NCBI GenBank assembly: GCA_020747065.1
Contig: JAGMVK010000019.1
Span: forward strand, 868,001 to 932,000
DNA from: Cadophora sp. MPI-SDFR-AT-0126
Taxonomy: Eukaryota > Ascomycota > Leotiomycetes > Helotiales > Ploettnerulaceae
DNA: 64,000 bases
Direction: 5' to 3'
The notes under the pieces: generated by a model
Told to the model about the DNA's origin: nothing
The model's input: the letters and a program-made list of their open reading frames with translations, nothing else
Database searches by the model: none
Program-made: the position numbers and the translations under genes
Shown: piece by piece, positions 59,121-64,000 of the stretch
How the letters are laid out: every line of letters begins with the position of its first letter
Position numbering within the stretch: position 1 is the first letter of the stretch

Positions 59121-60446
59121 ATGGCGAAGTCCTCAGGCACCACCAGGTACGGCCGCGTTCCCGCAGTTTCACCTTCAATCGTCACTGATACAAATTTCTC
59201 CAGAGCCGCGCCTCTGAAGACATATTCAAGACGCGTCAACATCACCACAGAGCGGCCTCCTGGCAAAAGGAAGATCTCTGAGGACTCTCAAATTATTGTT
59301 GAGCTTCCTCCTGCCAAGAAATCTGCGCGATCTTCGATTCAGAGCTACTTCCAGCCTTTGTCAAGCTCCTCAAGTCCGGCGCCGACTCGATCTGCTCTTC
59401 AATCTCCAGACAGCCTGGAGCGGCGATTGACTCCACCTTCATCGCCGCCTTCGAGAGCAGCCAGTTCTTTGATTCTGGAACGGAGATCTCAGAAAAGACC
59501 GAAGAGACGACTTTCGACCAAACCGAAGTCCGTAGCTACCACCATGATGTCGTCCAGCTGCGATCACTGCATTGAGAAATGCGACTGCTCAAGCCGCGAC
59601 TCCGAACCCGCGGACAGTTCCCCAATTCCATGCCGACCAAGCCCGTGCAAGTTTACGGTGCCCGTCACTGACTATCGATTGTTGACACAGACCCAACTGT
59701 CTTTCGGCAATGGTCCAACCATTGAGGAGTGCAAGTTGTGCGATACGCGTTACAATCCGACCATTCCCTATGATGTCCAAATGCATGCCGATCGACACGT
59801 CGAAGCGGTCACATTTGATTCCGATAGTATCAACTTCAGCGAGGTTACCATCGGCTCTCATGGGATCGGCTTGGATCGACTATTGTACATCAAGGTCACC
59901 CGCTATGATGCATCGCGCGTCCGGAGCTTCGCTGCGCGTGTCGTTGACAAGGTTGATGGTGAATTGGGTGTCAAGTCGGAAAACTTATGGGGACCAAACC
60001 AACGCTTCCAGGTCTTCATTGTCATGTTGAATGGTCAACCTATCGGTGCCCTTGTTGCCGTACCCATCGTGAAGGCCGGTCGGTATAGCCGTGAATACGA
60101 GCTCGACGAGTTTGGTCCCTTGAAGGAAGATCTCTCCAAGGAGGTTGTCAGTACAAGCATCAATATGTGCGTGGACCGTCTTTGGGTTCACCCGGACCAT
60201 CGTGGAGGAATTACCCACCGCGTTCATTTCGCTTGGCGACTCATGGAGCTTGCTCGTGAGCACTTCATCCCCAACTATCACATTCCGAAGTGCGAGGTTG
60301 CATTCTCATATCCGTCAAACCAAGGATATTCCTTTGCTTGTAAGTATTTTAAAGGTGCCTTCGAAAGCGATACCAACCTCAAGGGCAAGGGTGTTAAGAT
60401 GCTTGTCGATTCCGATGAATTTGTCGCCCCAGCCGAATCTGTCTAG
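59121..60446 (+). CDS. Sister chromatid cohesion acetyltransferase Eco1
   Basis: Acetylates the cohesin subunit Smc3 in S phase to lock cohesion. Single-exon ORF, 441 aa. The N-terminal 190 residues are disordered and basic; RSSIQSYFQPL resembles a PCNA-interacting box whose first Gln is replaced. A C2H2 zinc finger follows (CKLCDTRYNPTIPYDVQMHA then DRH, near residues 208-230), then the GNAT-like acetyltransferase with CVDRLWVHPDHRGGITHRV, corresponding to the acetyl-CoA-binding segment, and EVAFSYPSNQGYSFACKYF. The combination of a C2H2 finger with this acetyltransferase domain is specific to the Eco1/ESCO family. The C-terminal end (VDSDEFVAPAESV) is short, as in the family. Confidence 0.92.
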   Translation: MAKSSGTTRYGRVPAVSPSIVTDTNFSRAAPLKTYSRRVNITTERPPGKRKISEDSQIIVELPPAKKSARSSIQSYFQPLSSSSSPAPTRSALQSPDSLERRLTPPSSPPSRAASSLILERRSQKRPKRRLSTKPKSVATTMMSSSCDHCIEKCDCSSRDSEPADSSPIPCRPSPCKFTVPVTDYRLLTQTQLSFGNGPTIEECKLCDTRYNPTIPYDVQMHADRHVEAVTFDSDSINFSEVTIGSHGIGLDRLLYIKVTRYDASRVRSFAARVVDKVDGELGVKSENLWGPNQRFQVFIVMLNGQPIGALVAVPIVKAGRYSREYELDEFGPLKEDLSKEVVSTSINMCVDRLWVHPDHRGGITHRVHFAWRLMELAREHFIPNYHIPKCEVAFSYPSNQGYSFACKYFKGAFESDTNLKGKGVKMLVDSDEFVAPAESV

Positions 60447-61404
60447 GGACCTTATTTCTACCGGATTGCTATCGACTTGGCGGACTTGGATCAGCTTCCG
60501 TTGGACTGGTCTCAACTTGGAGAAGGCTTGAGCGGTATTTGCATGGAGCTCGGAGACTTGGATTTGAGTTTTGTGCTGCAATCTCATATGGTGTGCTTTG
60601 ATGTTCTGGTCCGCAAGGAAGGATGGAGTTACATTGCATTAAATGGTTAGAGGAGTCATGTCATTGCGGAAAATACCCTTGCATAAAAGGCGTTCAAGGA
60701 ATGGAAATAAGAAATGGTTGTCAAATTCAGACACAACGTCCTCTCCTTCTGGATGTGATTGATGTGAGAATATGTTCAGCTAACAGCTCGGCTCCATGTG
60801 AAAACAAATCCTGTACTGACATGACATAAAATGTCCAATTTTACTCAGGTTTAAGTGCATGTGAACAGAAATCTCAGAAATTTCAATACAGAAACAAGCA
60901 CATTTCCTGCTTCGGATTATGCATTTCATTAGAAGCTGCCATCGCATTACTTGCCCGGCGTCACGACGGGATGAACCGCTTGGCAAGACATCATGGGTGT
61001 CTTGAAGCTCAGGTCATAATCTAAACTTTTGGGATCTTATGTCTAAGACAATAAAAGACCTTCGTCATGTCCCACCGTAAAGATTTGTTTCAGCTCCAAT
61101 CCCAGCAATAGTCTGAGGTCCCAGATCTGGGGAAAAGAAGAGGATCGATCCTTAAATCCCAGTGCCGATTGTGGGGAAAGGCGCCAGCGCGGGCTGCCCT
61201 GAGCCTGCCTGCCAAATAAGCTTCGAGGCCAAGTCCGCGCCATTTGATAAGACAAGATCAAGACGCCTCACCATCACCGAGCTTCCGGACCGAAGCAACG
61301 ACGAAGACAACGACAACCCCACGAATGATGAAACTCCGGATACCCTCAACGATACAGTACCATAATTAAATGACCGAAAAACTGGATGTTTCCGCTGCGC
61401 CAAG
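60447..61404. other. Intergenic, ECO1 3' flank and promoter
   Basis: No coding unit supported. The 3' portion (61150-61404) is the leader of the proline-rich gene. Confidence 0.5.
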
Positions 61405-63039
61405 ATGTCTGCCGAACTGCCTTCCTCGAACCCTTTCCGAAGGAAAACACCTTCGGCTTTTCCCTCCGTCATGTCACAGCCTCCGTCTACAGACATCCAA
61501 ATATCCTCTCCATACGAACATATACCTCCAGAAGCTGCTAGCATAGAGCAGACAGTTCTGCCTAAGAGGATCACCAAGAAAGTGCGCGTGCAGTCCCCTC
61601 CCCCACCATCCCCATCTACACCATCGATACCCGATTCTTCCTCAACACTTGGGGAGGATAGCTATAATACATCCGGCAGACCCCCTTCGCCCCCGATACC
61701 ACGGACAGATGATCCCTTCGACAATGTAACCTCGGACACGTCCGAAGATGAGGAATCTATCAAAACTAATAAAGCTCCGGCGAATCCGTTTTCCAAGACT
61801 TTGGAGACGATGGAAAACCCGGATCGAGAAGCTCCAACATCACACACACCGAACACCACAAATGCAGGCAGGGCGTCTATGGATGTGGAAGCATTTAAAA
61901 GATTGTTAATGACGGGCAATGCTGGGTTGAGCACACCTCCAGCACAAGCTGCGGCTCCTGCACATGTAGCACATGCTCTCGGGGATGGGGGGAGTAGCAC
62001 AGATACATCATCGATATCCCGGCAGTCTATCTTCGAAGCAGTACAGGAGCCATTACCAGAATCACCTCGCACGTCACACGAAATATCGGAGCCAGAAGAC
62101 AACAGAACGGGGTTGATGGCAGAGCCGTCAGCAGCACCTAGGAAGAAACCTCCACCACCTAGCTCGAGGCATGGCAAATTGATAAAGGTTGAGCTGCGGG
62201 ATGAAAACACACCAAACGCATTGCAATCACCTCCTACGCCAGGCTCCATCACATCTCAACATTACTTCAGCTCTAGTCCTCGCTCTCAGACCGATCTCAA
62301 CAAACCTTTACCCCCAGCGCCGCCTCGAGCCAGTCATGAATCGGAGCGCGAATCTGTGTTTGATAGAGAGTCAGCAGGGAAGACGCCAGAACCACCATCT
62401 CCATCCTCATCTATAAGAAAGAAGAACCCGCCAGCACCACCCCTCGCTCGGCGGCACAGCCAGATGGTGTCTGAATCGAAGTTGACAAGGAGTAATTCCG
62501 CGAGATTGTCACCCAAACCAGAGGAAGAACTTCCGAGGATCCCGTTACAAGAAAACAGGAGGCCGTCAATGGATAGTGTCAGAGCCCCTCCGCCGCCCCC
62601 ATCACGACGCCCAGGAGCAGCGAGAGGAGCTTCACACACGCCGTTGACGTCTCCGTCAACAGTGTCGTTGCCAGCTCCACCCCCAGCTCGTGGATCATCT
62701 CGATCTCTATCCGGAGGCAAACCTCCTTCGGTCTTGAGCTTAGACCTATCATCAAACAACACTCCCAACAAGAGGGCTTCTGTTATGGCGCCTCCACCTC
62801 CACCGCCTCGTCATGGTCGCAGCAGCATGGATGCCCAATCCCCTGGTCAAGCACAAAGACCTAGCGGTGAGTACTCTCGGCGGAGCAATGAGAGTGTCCG
62901 ACGTGGCTCGAATGTTTCCTCGATACAACAGGAAGAAACCCCAGAACCTGCAAATAAACACGACATACTGGCGGACCTCAGCAAACTCCAACGCGAGATC
63001 GACGCGCTGCGCCAGAGAGAGACGGGGAGAATCACATGA
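61405..63039 (+). CDS. Proline-rich NPF-motif adaptor-like protein
   Basis: Single exon, 544 aa, largely disordered, not assigned to a named family. It has two NPF motifs (SSNPFRRKTP near the N-terminus and PANPFSKTLE near residue 126), the ligands of EH domains in endocytic proteins such as Pan1 and Ede1. Many SH3-type proline tracts follow (KPPPPSSRHGK, APPPPPSRRPG, MAPPPPPPRHGRSS). The C-terminus ends in a short predicted coiled coil (ILADLSKLQREIDALRQRE). This is the make-up of an actin/endocytosis adaptor; the role is inferred from motifs. The start is the ATG at 61405. Confidence 0.78.
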   Translation: MSAELPSSNPFRRKTPSAFPSVMSQPPSTDIQISSPYEHIPPEAASIEQTVLPKRITKKVRVQSPPPPSPSTPSIPDSSSTLGEDSYNTSGRPPSPPIPRTDDPFDNVTSDTSEDEESIKTNKAPANPFSKTLETMENPDREAPTSHTPNTTNAGRASMDVEAFKRLLMTGNAGLSTPPAQAAAPAHVAHALGDGGSSTDTSSISRQSIFEAVQEPLPESPRTSHEISEPEDNRTGLMAEPSAAPRKKPPPPSSRHGKLIKVELRDENTPNALQSPPTPGSITSQHYFSSSPRSQTDLNKPLPPAPPRASHESERESVFDRESAGKTPEPPSPSSSIRKKNPPAPPLARRHSQMVSESKLTRSNSARLSPKPEEELPRIPLQENRRPSMDSVRAPPPPPSRRPGAARGASHTPLTSPSTVSLPAPPPARGSSRSLSGGKPPSVLSLDLSSNNTPNKRASVMAPPPPPPRHGRSSMDAQSPGQAQRPSGEYSRRSNESVRRGSNVSSIQQEETPEPANKHDILADLSKLQREIDALRQRETGRIT

Positions 63040-64000
63040 TTCTAATAATGTAATGAAAGCTGGTACAAGCTTTGGTGTCCAGCATCACTATGCATGGTGT
63101 AAAGGCTCACCGCCCTCGTAACGTGGATGTGGCTTGACATGTGCTGTTTCTGGCTACCATCGGTACATACTCGGAGCAGTCGAAGACCGGTTTCATGAAT
63201 TCTTAACTTGAATGCAGAGGCCGTCAAGTGATCGGATCCACGACGTTGCTTGAGACGACGCGTGCCATGGAGAGCCTTGCCAAGTGATGCAATAGAGTAT
63301 AAGCGAAGGGAACTTTGCTGACGCATCAAGAGAGGGAGAAAAGCTTCGGGAGTTGATGGTTTTGTGGTCAGCTTGTTTCAACCTCTGCCTGGTATGAACT
63401 GGCAAATCATATGGAAGTCCAGACTCAAGGCTTTGGACCATATCATACACTAGGTGGTCTACCGAGTACTTAGACCAGGAACGGGACGAATGTTCTTCAG
63501 GAGCAAAAGAGCGAGGTGACAAGTCTCGATTTAGAACGCTCACCGTATGATCCAGAATCATCATCCTTGAAGCAGTGGTCAATGTCCAGTATTCCGTGTT
63601 CAGAGCATAGCTGAGTGGGTAATTGCGACTTCCAAGTTCCAAGTAGCAGCGTTGATGATGCACCTCAATCACATTACTAGGAAGTTCACTGGTCTACCAG
63701 ATATTCTATATCATGTATGGCACACACATTTTCAAAGGCCGTCCCAGATCAGATCAAATCCCGTCGCTTCCAGGGTCTACCGTTGTCTACCTTCGTACCA
63801 GATCTTCAGTCCACTCCATGGCTTGCTCGCCTACAAGTGTAGGCTGAGAGCGCGAGCGTTGGACCCTGCATTCATTCGGCACATGCATGAACACTTACTC
63901 TTTGCTCACTTGCCCCTCCTTCAATCTCGCGTTCACCCAGGGGTTATCGTTACATGATTCATGAACCTAGTCACTCAATCCTTCCCAACTTTGCAATCCT
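63040..64000. other. Right edge, nothing supported
   Basis: A minus ORF at 63193-63672 begins without ATG and shows no family motif; a plus ORF at 63652-63957 is also unsupported. The window ends inside intergenic sequence or an unresolved gene. Confidence 0.4.

Noticed and set aside
63193..63672. Minus ORF of 159 codons near the right edge
   Set aside because: Starts at GTG and has no known motif; cannot be separated from chance.

Overview
The window is nuclear DNA of a filamentous ascomycete (Pezizomycotina). Genes are compact, on both strands, and broken by many introns of about 45-70 nt with GT..AG ends and CTAAC-like branch sites. Families typical of this group are present: DUF3176 membrane proteins, a NACHT-ankyrin NLR-like protein and a glutathione-independent formaldehyde dehydrogenase. 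The gene set is compatible with Leotiomycetes, but that placement is inference. I see no transposon, rDNA, CRISPR array or telomere.

Layout. 1-4886 is gene-poor. Then, with (-) for minus: DUF3176 protein (-, 4887-6865), UBC4-type E2 (-, 7767-8672), glutaryl-CoA dehydrogenase (-, 10534-11905), FEN1 (+, 12399-13749), a hypothetical protein (-, 14611-16023), a 1482-residue protein with a three-fold repeat and a CaaX end (-, 16846-21684), PI4P 5-kinase (-, 22518-25451), a giant NACHT-ankyrin protein (-, 26453-34400), a four-TM protein (-, 35320-36488), histone H1 (-, 38783-39786), formaldehyde dehydrogenase (-, 43963-45549), an ABM-fold protein (+, 46337-46824), a secreted three-repeat GPI-type protein (-, 47411-48250), a Q-rich repeat protein (+, 49503-50336), an unusual tRNA-Gly(GCC) (+, 51012-51160), a PhzF-like enzyme (-, 51627-52508), a broken gene (-, about 53464-54470), a short TM protein (+, 54515-54862), VMA12 (-, 54968-56112), COQ1 (+, 56421-57841), ECO1 (+, 59121-60446) and a proline-rich NPF protein (+, 61405-63039).

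Most genes are unrelated housekeeping genes, so there is no biosynthetic cluster. FEN1, ECO1 and H1 all act on replicating chromatin but are far apart. VMA12 and COQ1 are divergent and share a 308-bp promoter. Exon structures were derived by hand and checked for frame: lengths sum to whole codons for UBC4, GCDH, FEN1, the 1482-aa protein, MSS4, H1, FDH, ABM, VMA12, COQ1 and the four-TM protein.

The most unusual signal is the tRNA-Gly gene. Besides a normal 26-nt anticodon-loop intron, it carries a 52-nt insert exactly at the T-stem/T-loop border. The insert starts GTAAGA, contains ACTAAC and ends AAAG, like a spliceosomal intron. Removing both inserts leaves a complete 71-nt tRNA. Other points of interest are a 5-nt exon in FEN1, a 25-nt exon carrying the Walker A motif of the NLR-like protein, three frame-proven GC-AG introns, two apparently undescribed three-fold protein repeats, and a cluster of ACGCGT sites in the histone H1 gene.
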